A DNA stretch of 17,664 bases from an uncultured Dorea sp. (GCA_948844705.1 CAQNVT010000240.1:1-17664); one strand, 5' to 3'. Shown: positions 7,409 to 14,905, counted from the stretch's first letter. Notes: generated by a model from the sequence alone, not told the origin. Numbers and translations are program-made.

Positions 7409-7442
7409 ATTTCCAGATGACAATATAAGAAGAGGTGAAGGT

Positions 7443-10013
7443 ATGAAATACGTGATTTTAGGCGGTGTTGCGGCGGGAACAAAGGCTGCGGCAAAATTAA
7501 AAAGGTGCGACCGCAGTGCGGAGGTAAGAGTATTTACAAAAAGCACGGATATTTCCTATGCCGGATGCGGGCTCCCATATTATATCGGAGGAGACATTGG
7601 CACGAGGGAGGAGCTGATCGTGAACTCGCCTGCAAAATATGCGGGTCTTACAGGAGCGGAGGTATCTACGGGCTGTGAGGCGGTAAGGGTCGATCCGGAG
7701 GGCAGGGAAGTAACATTCCGAAGGATTTCCGGCGAAGCCTTCACAGAGAACTATGATAAGCTCATTATCGCCACAGGTGCGGTGCCGTTCGTGCCGCCTG
7801 TGGAAGGGACTTCTCTTCCGGGCGTTTTCTGCGTGCGTACGCCGGACGATGCGGTGGCGGTCCGTGCATACATAGAAAAGGAAAAGTGCCGGAGAGCAGT
7901 CGTATGCGGCGCCGGTTTTATCGGGCTTGAGGTCGCGGAAAACCTGATGGCGCAAGGACTTGAGGTGACCGTGATCGATGCGGCGGATCAGATTATGCCC
8001 AATGCATTTGACCCGGAGATGGCATATTATGCGAAGCGTCGGATCAAGGCTGCGGGGATGCGTGTGCTCACGTCAACGAGCCTGACCGGAATTTCCGGAG
8101 AGGCGCGGGCGGAAGGTGTGATGACGGACAACGGCATCCTTCCTGCGGATGTGGTCGTTATGGCGATCGGTGTCCGGCCATGTACAGACTTTCTTAAGGA
8201 TTCGGGGATCGAGATGTTTAAAGGAACGGTCATTGTAGATGAGAAGCTTCAGACGAATCTTCCGGATATTTATGCGGCCGGAGACTGTGCGGTCGTAAAG
8301 AATGCAGTTACGGGCGCTCTCCAGTGGTCGGCAATGGGCTCTACGGCAAATCTGGCCGCAAGGGCGCTGGCGAAGAGCCTGCACGGACAGGGAAACGGAT
8401 ACGGCGGCTGCCTCGGCACAGGCGTGGTGCGTATCCTTCCGTCCCTTAACGGAGGCAGGACCGGACTTACCGAGGTGCAGGCAAAGGCTGCGGGATATGA
8501 TACGGTCTCGGTTGTCTGTATCCTGGACGACAAAGCGCATTATTATCCGGGGGCATCCTCCTTTGTCATCAAGCTGACTGCCGAAAAGGAGAGCCGCAGG
8601 CTTCTTGGAATTCAGGTATTAGGCGCCGGGGCAGTAGACAAGATGGTGGATATTGCGGTTACCGGAATCTCTCAGGATATGAAGCTTGATGATTTTGATA
8701 CGCTGGATTTTGCATATGCGCCTCCGTTTTCAACGGCGATCCATCCGTTTGTGACCGCATGCTATATTCTGGAAAATAAGATGGACGGAGTGATGGAAAG
8801 CATGAGTCCGGCAGAGTATGCTGCCGGAGCGGCAAAGGGCTATACTGTTCTTGACGTACAGCCGGCGCCGGCTCTTCCGAATGCCCGTTTTGTTGAGCTT
8901 TCGAAAGTGACGGAGCCGCTTGAGGGCCTTGCAAAGGATGCGAAGCTCCTTCTCGTATGTGCGAAGGGAAAGAGAGGGTATTTCCTGCAGAACCGCCTGA
9001 AGGCTCTCGGATATACGAATACGCTCGTTCTTGAGGGCGGAGCGATCTTTAATGAGGTAAAAGTGCCAAGAGACGGCAAAAAGCTCTCTCCTGAGGAAAT
9101 CAAAAGAGTAAAGGGACTCGGGTGTCTTCAGGATAAACGCTATGACGATATTTTTAATGTGCGTGTGATCACAAGAAACGGAAAAGTAACGGCAGAGGAA
9201 CAAAAGAAGATCGCCGAGGCCGCGGAAAAATTTGGTTCAGGGGAGGTCACAATGACTACAAGGCTTACGCTGGAGATCCAGGGAGTTCCGTATGATAATA
9301 TTGACGCTGTCAGGGAATTCCTTGAGGAGGCAGGACTGGAGACCGGCGGAACCGGTTCGAAGGTACGTCCGGTCGTATCCTGTAAGGGAACAACCTGCCA
9401 GTACGGCCTTATAGATACGTTTTCTCTTTCGGAGCGTCTGCATGAGCTGTATTATAAGGGCTATCATGACGTGGCGCTTCCGCACAAGTTTAAGATCGCG
9501 GTCGGCGGATGTCCGAATAATTGCGTGAAGCCGGATCTGAATGATCTTGGCATCATCGGCCAGCAGGTGCCGGGAATCGATCTGTCAAAATGCCGCGGCT
9601 GCAAGGTGTGTCAGGTGGAAAAATCCTGTCCGATTCATGTGGCGCGGATGGAAGACGGAAAGATCAGGATACCGGAGGAAAGCTGCAATCACTGCGGACG
9701 CTGTATCTCAAAATGTCCGTTCGGCGCTCTGGAGGAGCTCACGGCAGGCTACAGGGTATACATCGGCGGAAGATGGGGCAAAAAGACGGCCGGAGGTCAT
9801 TTCCTCGATAAGATATTCACCTCCGAGGAGGAGGTCATCGACCTTGTGGAGCGGGCGATCCTGTTCTTCCGGGACGAGGGAGAGTCGGGAGAACGCTTTG
9901 CAGATACGATAGCAAGGCTTGGTTTCGATTATGTGCAGGATAAGCTTCTTAACAGTAAGATCGACAAGAGCAAGATACTTGAGAAGACCGTGGTCGGCGG
10001 TGCGACCTGTTAA
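7443..10013 (+). CDS. Fusion: CoA-disulfide reductase-like FAD oxidoreductase, rhodanese, siroheme/4Fe-4S reductase, ferredoxin
   Basis: An 856-residue cytoplasmic multi-domain redox protein. Residues 1-440 are a pyridine-nucleotide disulfide oxidoreductase: FAD site YVILGGVAAGTKAAA, active Cys42 in YAGCGLPYYIGG as in CoA-disulfide and persulfide reductases, a second Rossmann motif VVCGAGFIGLEVAE, and IYAAGDCAVV. About 455-540 is a rhodanese domain with Cys506 in LLVCAKGKRGY. About 570-700 resembles the nitrite/sulfite reductase fold, with Cys647, Cys652, Cys690 and Cys694 (SCKGTTCQYG, GGCPNNC) placed to hold 4Fe-4S-siroheme. Then two 4Fe-4S sites follow: Cys717/720/723/729 and Cys748/751/754/758. 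The second half recalls AsrC-type anaerobic sulfite reductase. The likely role is NAD(P)H-driven reduction of sulfane sulfur, sulfite or a related compound. The substrate is inferred, not shown. Confidence 0.88.
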   Translation: MKYVILGGVAAGTKAAAKLKRCDRSAEVRVFTKSTDISYAGCGLPYYIGGDIGTREELIVNSPAKYAGLTGAEVSTGCEAVRVDPEGREVTFRRISGEAFTENYDKLIIATGAVPFVPPVEGTSLPGVFCVRTPDDAVAVRAYIEKEKCRRAVVCGAGFIGLEVAENLMAQGLEVTVIDAADQIMPNAFDPEMAYYAKRRIKAAGMRVLTSTSLTGISGEARAEGVMTDNGILPADVVVMAIGVRPCTDFLKDSGIEMFKGTVIVDEKLQTNLPDIYAAGDCAVVKNAVTGALQWSAMGSTANLAARALAKSLHGQGNGYGGCLGTGVVRILPSLNGGRTGLTEVQAKAAGYDTVSVVCILDDKAHYYPGASSFVIKLTAEKESRRLLGIQVLGAGAVDKMVDIAVTGISQDMKLDDFDTLDFAYAPPFSTAIHPFVTACYILENKMDGVMESMSPAEYAAGAAKGYTVLDVQPAPALPNARFVELSKVTEPLEGLAKDAKLLLVCAKGKRGYFLQNRLKALGYTNTLVLEGGAIFNEVKVPRDGKKLSPEEIKRVKGLGCLQDKRYDDIFNVRVITRNGKVTAEEQKKIAEAAEKFGSGEVTMTTRLTLEIQGVPYDNIDAVREFLEEAGLETGGTGSKVRPVVSCKGTTCQYGLIDTFSLSERLHELYYKGYHDVALPHKFKIAVGGCPNNCVKPDLNDLGIIGQQVPGIDLSKCRGCKVCQVEKSCPIHVARMEDGKIRIPEESCNHCGRCISKCPFGALEELTAGYRVYIGGRWGKKTAGGHFLDKIFTSEEEVIDLVERAILFFRDEGESGERFADTIARLGFDYVQDKLLNSKIDKSKILEKTVVGGATC

Positions 10014-10025
10014 GGCCGGAGGCTT

Positions 10026-10070
10026 TTATAGTAAACGACAAAAAGAAAACATTTTTGTCGTTCACTATAA
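10026..10070. repeat. 19-bp inverted repeat, one mismatch
   Basis: Arms at 10026-10044 and 10052-10070 pair at 18 of 19 positions (core AACGACAAAAA and TTTTTGTCGTT) around a 7-nt loop GAAAACA. It begins 13 bp after the redox fusion gene. The T-run is inside the stem, so it is not a textbook terminator. It may still end transcription or be a protein-binding palindrome or element remnant. Confidence 0.85.
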
Positions 10071-10082
10071 TATAGACAAATA

Positions 10083-10124
10083 CAGAGGCAGCTTTCTCCC
10101 GGAATCAGGAGGCGTCTGCCTCTG
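10083..10124. terminator. Probable bidirectional terminator between the redox fusion gene and luxS
   Basis: A perfect 9-bp outer stem CAGAGGCAG/CTGCCTCTG (10083-10091 and 10116-10124) encloses an inner CTCC/GGAG stem. It lies between two convergent genes. T-rich sequence follows on both strands (ATATTT on plus, TATTTGTCTATATT on minus), a weak but plausible release tract. Confidence 0.6.
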
Positions 10125-10149
10125 ATATTTAACAGAAGACAGAAATTTT

Positions 10150-10629
10150 TTATGCCGGATAATTCAGACGGTCTTCGGAAATGTTTTCAAGGACGCCGGA
10201 TAAATATTTTCCGGCAAGATATTTTGCCATCGGAAGGTTCATGTCCAGATAATTTCCGCAGTCCTTTGCGCAGGCGCCGGGGACATCCCCTTCAAATTCT
10301 GCGATAAAAGCGAACATTTCCTGCATGAGAGGTACGATATCCCGGGAGGTGTATTCTCCTGCAAGGAGGAGATAGAAGCCGGTACGACATCCCATGGGGC
10401 CGAAATAAATGGTCTTTTGGCCGTATTCTCCGTGGTTTCTGAGAAAGGTTGCAGCCAGGTGCTCTATGGTATGCATCTCTGCGGTATTCATGACCGGCTC
10501 GTCATTGGGGCTTGTCATGCGAAGGTCGAAAGTGGTGACAGGACGGCCCTCGACATAATCGATGCGGGATACATAGACGCCCGGTTTCAGCTTTAAATGG
10601 TCTATTGTGAAGCTTGTGATCTTTTCCAT
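10150..10629 (-). CDS. luxS: S-ribosylhomocysteine lyase
   Basis: LuxS cleaves S-ribosylhomocysteine to homocysteine and 4,5-dihydroxy-2,3-pentanedione, the precursor of autoinducer-2, as part of the activated methyl cycle. The 159-residue product has standard length. The metal ligands are present: His53 and His57 in MHTIEHLAA and Cys124 in KDCGNY. Glu56 and the catalytic Cys81 ([10 protein letters not shown]) are also there. AAAGGAG upstream fixes the start at ATG 10629. The gene is transcribed alone, facing the redox fusion gene, with a ~170-nt leader that contains the 134-bp element at 10667-10800. No Pfs nucleosidase gene is adjacent. Confidence 0.97.
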   Translation of the reverse strand: MEKITSFTIDHLKLKPGVYVSRIDYVEGRPVTTFDLRMTSPNDEPVMNTAEMHTIEHLAATFLRNHGEYGQKTIYFGPMGCRTGFYLLLAGEYTSRDIVPLMQEMFAFIAEFEGDVPGACAKDCGNYLDMNLPMAKYLAGKYLSGVLENISEDRLNYPA

Positions 10630-10666
10630 GATGATTACTCCTTTGTGTATTTTATATTCTTTTTTT

Positions 10667-10800
10667 GTAACTGTTCAGTACCTTCACAGTTACAATGCAA
10701 AATCCATTTAAAATCGCCTTCGGCGATGAGATTTTGCACTCCTGAATCATATTTTTACGGTCTCAGCAGTAAATGCTTCGACCTGTGCTGAACAGTTTAC
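10667..10800. mobile_element. MITE-like palindromic element in the luxS 5' UTR
   Basis: A 134-bp stretch bounded by terminal inverted repeats GTAACTGTTCAG (10667-10678) and CTGAACAGTTTAC (10788-10800, one extra T), and flanked on each side by exactly seven T (10660-10666, 10801-10807), a possible target duplication. Inside are three more hairpins: GTAACTGT/ACAGTTAC (10667-10674, 10686-10693); TGCAAAATC/GATTTTGCA (10696-10704, 10730-10738) enclosing ATCGCC/GGCGAT; and GGTC..AGCA/TGCT..GACC (10759-10783). It has no coding capacity. It lies between the luxS promoter and its ribosome-binding site, so it is transcribed as leader. The mobile nature is inferred from architecture. Confidence 0.6.
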
Positions 10801-10808
10801 TTTTTTTC

Positions 10809-10837
10809 ATTATACCACAAAAAGAAATGAAAAACAA
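10809..10837 (-). promoter_or_regulatory. luxS promoter
   Basis: On the minus strand TTGTTT (10837-10832), a 17-bp spacer ending TGG, and a perfect TATAAT (10814-10809) form an extended -10 promoter. Transcription would begin at the T7/A7 tract bordering the MITE-like element. It overlaps the divergent promoter for the histidine phosphatase gene. Confidence 0.7.
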
Positions 10838-10846
10838 AAGAAGATG

Positions 10847-10855
10847 TGTTATACT
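10847..10855 (+). promoter_or_regulatory. Extended -10 promoter for the histidine phosphatase-trpS unit
   Basis: TGT-TATACT (10847-10855) is an extended -10 about 50 bp before the ATG at 10905. The position for a -35 (around 10827-10832, TGAAAA) is weak and coincides with the -35 of the divergent luxS promoter, so the two promoters may compete. Confidence 0.5.
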
Positions 10856-10904
10856 TGTTAATGGTTTGAGAAACAAAAGGATCCGGGGAGGTTAGAGACA
10901 GAAG

Positions 10905-11534
10905 ATGAAGCTATATCTTGTAAGACACGGAGAGACCGACTGGAATAAGGAGAGGCGGATTCAGGGGCAGGCGGATATCCCCTTAAATGAATTTGGAAGA
11001 AGTCTTGCGAAAAAGACGGCTGCGGGATTAAAGGACATCCCATTTGCAGTATGCTTCAGCAGTCCCCTTGACAGGGCGCTTGAGACGGCGAAGATTATAT
11101 TGTCGGGGAGAGAGGTTCCGATCATCGCTGACAAAAGGATCGAGGAGATGGCATTCGGAGAGTGGGAAGGAAAGTGCTGTTCGAAGAAGGGCTGGGAGCT
11201 TCCGGAGCGTTTTCAGGCATTTTTTGACGATCCGGTACACTATGAGCCGGCAGAGGGCGGCGAGAGCTTTCGGGAGGTAAGGGATAGGACAGGAGAATTT
11301 CTCTCATGGCTTGGCCTGCAGGAACAGTATAAGGGAGAAAATATACTGATTACCACCCACGGGGCGGCGCTTGCGGGAATGCTCAACTATATGAAAGGAG
11401 AGTCTCTTTCGGAATACTGGGGGCAGGGCGTACACAAAAACTGTGCGGTCACGGAGGTTCTGATGACGGACGGAGGATTCCGGATCCTGTCGGAGAATCA
11501 GGTCTATTATGACGATGATGTGAAGCCCTGGTAA
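10905..11534 (+). CDS. Histidine phosphatase family protein (phosphoglycerate mutase-like)
   Basis: A 209-residue member of the histidine phosphatase superfamily. LVRHGETDWN places the phospho-accepting His at residue 8 next to Arg7. The other active-site elements are CFSSPLDRALETA, the acid-base Glu in EEMAFGEWEG, and the second His in ITTHGAALAG. The length fits the GpmB/CobC-like phosphatases rather than the ~250-residue glycolytic mutase, so a phosphatase of unknown substrate is more likely than a glycolytic enzyme. GGGGAGG (10885-10891) is 13 nt before the ATG, a rather long spacing. trpS follows after a ~50-bp gap and probably shares the transcript. Confidence 0.88.
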   Translation: MKLYLVRHGETDWNKERRIQGQADIPLNEFGRSLAKKTAAGLKDIPFAVCFSSPLDRALETAKIILSGREVPIIADKRIEEMAFGEWEGKCCSKKGWELPERFQAFFDDPVHYEPAEGGESFREVRDRTGEFLSWLGLQEQYKGENILITTHGAALAGMLNYMKGESLSEYWGQGVHKNCAVTEVLMTDGGFRILSENQVYYDDDVKPW

Positions 11535-11587
11535 GGGTTAAGGATACGGTCAAAAGAAATAAAGGACAGAAAATGGAGGATGAAAAG

Positions 11588-12592
11588 ATGATAGGTGATA
11601 AGAAGGTGTTATTCAGCGGGATGCAGGCGACAGGGAATCTGACGCTTGGGAATTATCTGGGAGCTCTTAAGAACTGGGTAACCCTGAGCGATGAGTATGA
11701 GTGCTTTTACAGCGTGGTGGATATGCATTCGATTACGGTGCGCCAGGATCCGGCGGTTTTAAGGAAGAGGGCAAGAGCGCTTCTTACCCTGTATATTGCG
11801 GCAGGGCTTGACCCGGAGAAAAACTGCATTTATTACCAGTCTCATGTATCAGGACATGCGGAGCTTGCATGGATCCTTAACTGTTTTACCTATATGGGCG
11901 AGCTGAACCGGATGACTCAGTTTAAGGATAAATCCGCGAAGCATGCAGACAATATCAACGCAGGCCTGTTTACTTATCCGGTACTGATGGCCGCGGATAT
12001 TCTTCTCTATCAGGCGGATGTGGTTCCGGTGGGCATCGATCAGATGCAGCATCTGGAGATTACGAGAGACATTGCAGAGCGGTTTAACAATTTGTACGGA
12101 AATGTATTTACGGTTCCGGAGGCATATATCGGCAAGGTGGGAGCGAAGATTATGAGCCTTCAGGATCCTTCGAAGAAGATGTCAAAATCCGATGAAAATC
12201 CGAACGCCAGCATTTATCTTATGGATGATCCGGATACGGTCATGCGCAAGTGCAGGCGTGCAGTGACAGATTCCGAAGCGCAGATCCTGTACCGCGACGA
12301 GCAGCCGGGTGTGAAGAACCTGATCGATATCTACAGCGCATGTACCGGAAAGAAGCCGGATGAGGTTGTAAGAGAATTTGACGGCAAAGGCTACGGAGAC
12401 TTTAAGACGGCAGTCGGAGAGGCGGTCGTTTCGGTGCTTAAGCCTCTGCAGGATGAAGTAGCACGCCTTGAAAAGGATAAAGCCTATATTGACGGCGTGA
12501 TAAAAAATAATGCAGAAAAAGCGGGGTATTTTGCGAATAAGACACTCAGGAAGGTACAGAAGAAGATAGGATTTCCGGAAAGAGTGCGGTAA
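11588..12592 (+). CDS. trpS: Tryptophanyl-tRNA synthetase
   Basis: A class I aminoacyl-tRNA synthetase that charges tRNA-Trp. The HIGH-type motif appears as SGMQATGNLTLGNYLGALKN, and the second signature as KKMSKSDENPN. MAADILLYQADVVPVGIDQM is the conserved adenylate and tryptophan-pocket region. GGAGGA at 11575-11580 is 7-8 nt before the ATG at 11588, giving 334 residues, the usual size; an ATG at 11573 would add five residues but has a weaker site. No T-box leader lies upstream, which is notable since many Firmicute trpS genes have one; the short gap to the phosphatase gene argues for co-transcription. A GC-rich hairpin follows at 12601-12631. Confidence 0.96.
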   Translation: MIGDKKVLFSGMQATGNLTLGNYLGALKNWVTLSDEYECFYSVVDMHSITVRQDPAVLRKRARALLTLYIAAGLDPEKNCIYYQSHVSGHAELAWILNCFTYMGELNRMTQFKDKSAKHADNINAGLFTYPVLMAADILLYQADVVPVGIDQMQHLEITRDIAERFNNLYGNVFTVPEAYIGKVGAKIMSLQDPSKKMSKSDENPNASIYLMDDPDTVMRKCRRAVTDSEAQILYRDEQPGVKNLIDIYSACTGKKPDEVVREFDGKGYGDFKTAVGEAVVSVLKPLQDEVARLEKDKAYIDGVIKNNAEKAGYFANKTLRKVQKKIGFPERVR

Positions 12593-12600
12593 TATAATCT

Positions 12601-12631
12601 GGGGACGGGGTTTTCATTTTACCCCATCCCC
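12601..12631. repeat. GGGGACGGGG-type hairpin repeat, single unit (terminator-like)
   Basis: GGGGACGGGG (12601-12610) pairs with CCCCATCCCC (12622-12631) apart from one C/A mismatch, around an 11-nt A/T loop. It lies 8 bp after trpS and contains the stop codon and last codons of the convergent DUF3592 gene. The same sequence head occurs at 16890-16973. It probably works as a terminator for both genes. Confidence 0.75.
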
Positions 12632-13203
12632 GGCATTTTAAGAATCCACTGAATGATTGTAAAGAGAAGTCCGACCCCGAAGACAGCGATTACGAGGAGC
12701 CCCCCGGGAACTCCGGAAAACCGTTTCACCCGGAAATCCTGCAGATTCTTCGGATTAACCCAGATCTTGTAGACCTGCCCTGGTTCATATTTCTTTTTTA
12801 TATCGTACAAAATATAGTTGTCCTCTGAGCAGCTCTTGATCGTACGGTTATTTGCCCGGTATGTAAAAATCAGCGTGTAATACTCTCTCCTCCTGAAAAG
12901 AGGTCTGCCGCGGTATTTGCATTCTATGTAGGTTCCTTCCATTTCCAGACTGTAGAGGAACCCTTTCATAATCATCCAAAAGCCCAGCAGAGTCATGCCG
13001 GCTCCGACAGGAAGCGGGAAGATCAGGATGCTCATAAGCTCTGAATCAAGATATCCGGCGATCTCAAAGAGCAGGGCATAGACGATGAAAAAGGCGGAAA
13101 GGCCGTAACCGGCCTTCGCATCATATGCCGAGCCAGCTTTGGTGGCGGCAAATAATATAATACCTAAAATGAGGAACAGAAAACCGACGAACTGGATACT
13201 CAT
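12619..13203 (-). CDS. DUF3592-like membrane protein
   Basis: A 194-residue protein with three hydrophobic segments near the N-terminus (about residues 4-20, 32-50 and 58-82), a soluble middle region (about 85-165) and one C-terminal hydrophobic segment (about 168-190). The middle region has the pattern GTYIECKYRGRPLF, YYTLIFTYRANNRT and YEPGQVYKIWVNPKNLQDFR, which resembles the DUF3592 extracytoplasmic beta domain. No catalytic motif is visible and the function is unknown. It starts two bases after the ABC-F stop codon, with AAAGGAGG inside the end of that gene, so the two are translationally close. Its last residues (PGMG) and stop are encoded by the repeat at 12601-12631. Confidence 0.65.
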   Translation of the reverse strand: MSIQFVGFLFLILGIILFAATKAGSAYDAKAGYGLSAFFIVYALLFEIAGYLDSELMSILIFPLPVGAGMTLLGFWMIMKGFLYSLEMEGTYIECKYRGRPLFRRREYYTLIFTYRANNRTIKSCSEDNYILYDIKKKYEPGQVYKIWVNPKNLQDFRVKRFSGVPGGLLVIAVFGVGLLFTIIQWILKMPGMG

Positions 13204-13205
13204 GA

Positions 13206-14840
13206 TTAATCGTCTTCCTCCTTTTGTACGCTGTAGGTCTGGCGTTTTCTTGCCATTTCATCGCTTTCAAGATATTCGTCGTAGGTCGTAATTTTATCAA
13301 TCAGCTTTCCGCCCGGCACGATCTCCATAATGCGGTTTGCGGTGGTCTGTACGATTTGATGATCCCTGGAGGTAAAAAGGATCACTCCCGGGAAGCTTGT
13401 CATACCGTTATTTAAGGCGGTGATGGATTCCATGTCCAGATGGTTGGTGGGCTCGTCAAAGATCAGCACATTGGCGCCGGAGATCATCATCTTGGACAGC
13501 ATGCAGCGGACCTTTTCTCCTCCGGATAAGACGCGCACTCTTTTTACGCCGTCGTCTCCGCCGAAGAGCATACGGCCGAGGAAGCCCCGCACATAGGTCA
13601 CATCCTTTTCTTCGGAATACTGGGTCAGCCACTCGACGATGGTATTGTCATTATCAAATTCTGAGCCGTTATCCTGGGGAAAATATGCCTGGGACGTTGT
13701 GATGCCCCATTTGTAGGTGCCGCTGTCCGGCTCCGTCTCTCCCATAAGGATCTGAAAAAGAGTAGTCTTTGCCAGCTCGTTGCTTCCTACAAAGGCCACC
13801 TTATCGTCATGGCCTAAGGTGAAGGAAATGTTATCCAACACCTTTTCCCCGTCAATGGTTTTGCTTAAGCCCTCTACGGTGAGCACTTCATTCCCGATGG
13901 AGCGGTCAGGCTTAAAATGGATATAAGGATATTTCCGGCTGGACGGCTGGATCTCGTCCAGCTGGATTTTTTCCAGCGCACGTTTTCTTGAGGTTGCCTG
14001 TTTGGATTTGGAAGCGTTGGCGCTGAAGCGGGAGATGAACTCCTGGAGCTCCTTTATCTTTTCTTCCTTTTTCTTGTTGGCCTCCTTCATCTGGCGGATC
14101 AGAAGCTGGCTGGATTCGTACCAGAAGTCATAATTTCCGGCATACAGCTTGATCTTTCCGTAATCGATATCGGCGATCTGCGTACATACTTTATTTAAGA
14201 AATAACGGTCGTGAGATACGACGATAACCGTATTGTTAAAGCCGATCAGAAACTCCTCCAGCCACGCGATCGCGTCGAGATCCAGGTGGTTGGTTGGCTC
14301 GTCGAGGAGCAGAATGTCCGGATTGCCGAACAGTGCCTGGGCAAGAAGAACCTTCACTTTTTCCGGGCCGTTTAAATCCTTCATCATGCTATAGTGAAGC
14401 TCTGTCCCGATACCGAGGCCGTTAAGAAGGGATGCAGCGTCCGATTCGGCCTCCCATCCGTTCATAGCGGCAAATTCCGCCTCAAGCTCGCTTGCCTTGA
14501 TCCCGTCCTCGTCGGTGAAATCCTCCCTGGCGTAGATCGCCTCCTTTTCCTTCATGATCTCATAAAGTCTTGCATTTCCAAGCATTACGGCATCTAGAAC
14601 CGGATATTCATCGTATTTAAAATGATCCTGCTGAAGGAAGGAGAGCCGTTCCCCGGGAGTGATGATAACCTCGCCGTTTGTAGGCTCCAGCTGTCCGGAC
14701 AGGATTTTTAAGAAGGTGGATTTTCCTGCGCCGTTGGCGCCGATCAGACCATAGCAGTTCCCTTCTGTGAATTTGATATTTACGTCTTCAAAAAGTGCCT
14801 TTTTTCCGACACGCAAAGTAATATTACTCGTACTGATCAT
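13206..14840 (-). CDS. ABC-F family ATPase (YkpA/YbiT-like)
   Basis: A 544-residue protein with two ABC domains and no membrane segment, so it is an ABC-F protein acting on ribosomes rather than a transporter. Domain 1 has Walker A GANGAGKST (34-42), LNGPE in the signature position (156-160), Walker B ILLLDEP (176-182) and His210. A charged linker (about 240-300) is the ABC-F interdomain arm. Domain 2 has Walker A GSNELAKTT (352-360), signature LSGGE (438-442), FDEPTNHLD (461-469) and SRDHQ (491-495) where a switch His is expected. The composite site of Walker A2 with signature 1 is therefore degenerate. AAGGAG precedes the ATG. Whether it gives antibiotic protection or is a housekeeping factor cannot be told. 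Confidence 0.92.
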   Translation of the reverse strand: MISTSNITLRVGKKALFEDVNIKFTEGNCYGLIGANGAGKSTFLKILSGQLEPTNGEVIITPGERLSFLQQDHFKYDEYPVLDAVMLGNARLYEIMKEKEAIYAREDFTDEDGIKASELEAEFAAMNGWEAESDAASLLNGLGIGTELHYSMMKDLNGPEKVKVLLAQALFGNPDILLLDEPTNHLDLDAIAWLEEFLIGFNNTVIVVSHDRYFLNKVCTQIADIDYGKIKLYAGNYDFWYESSQLLIRQMKEANKKKEEKIKELQEFISRFSANASKSKQATSRKRALEKIQLDEIQPSSRKYPYIHFKPDRSIGNEVLTVEGLSKTIDGEKVLDNISFTLGHDDKVAFVGSNELAKTTLFQILMGETEPDSGTYKWGITTSQAYFPQDNGSEFDNDNTIVEWLTQYSEEKDVTYVRGFLGRMLFGGDDGVKRVRVLSGGEKVRCMLSKMMISGANVLIFDEPTNHLDMESITALNNGMTSFPGVILFTSRDHQIVQTTANRIMEIVPGGKLIDKITTYDEYLESDEMARKRQTYSVQKEEDD

Positions 14841-14876
14841 GCATTCAGACTCCTTACATTCTTTTAATCAAGGCTT

Positions 14877-14905
14877 ATCTTAGCAAATATACAGGAAAAT
14901 GGCAA
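14877..14905 (-). promoter_or_regulatory. Promoter of the ABC-F / DUF3592 unit
   Basis: On the minus strand TTGCCA (14905-14900), a 17-bp spacer and TAAGAT (14882-14877) lie about 37 bp upstream of the ATG at 14840. The divergent patatin promoter begins 27 bp away. Confidence 0.65.

Noticed and set aside
10597..10791. 64-codon plus-strand ORF across the luxS leader
   Set aside because: It runs antisense through the luxS start and the hairpin element, has no ribosome-binding site and no recognisable protein features.
10630..10808. SAM/SAH-type riboswitch upstream of luxS
   Set aside because: I could not fit the known SAM or SAH riboswitch cores, and there is no terminator before luxS; the matched termini and T7 flanks favour an inserted element.
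11535..11587. T-box leader for trpS
   Set aside because: Only about 50 bp separate the genes, with no T-box consensus, specifier hairpin or terminator.
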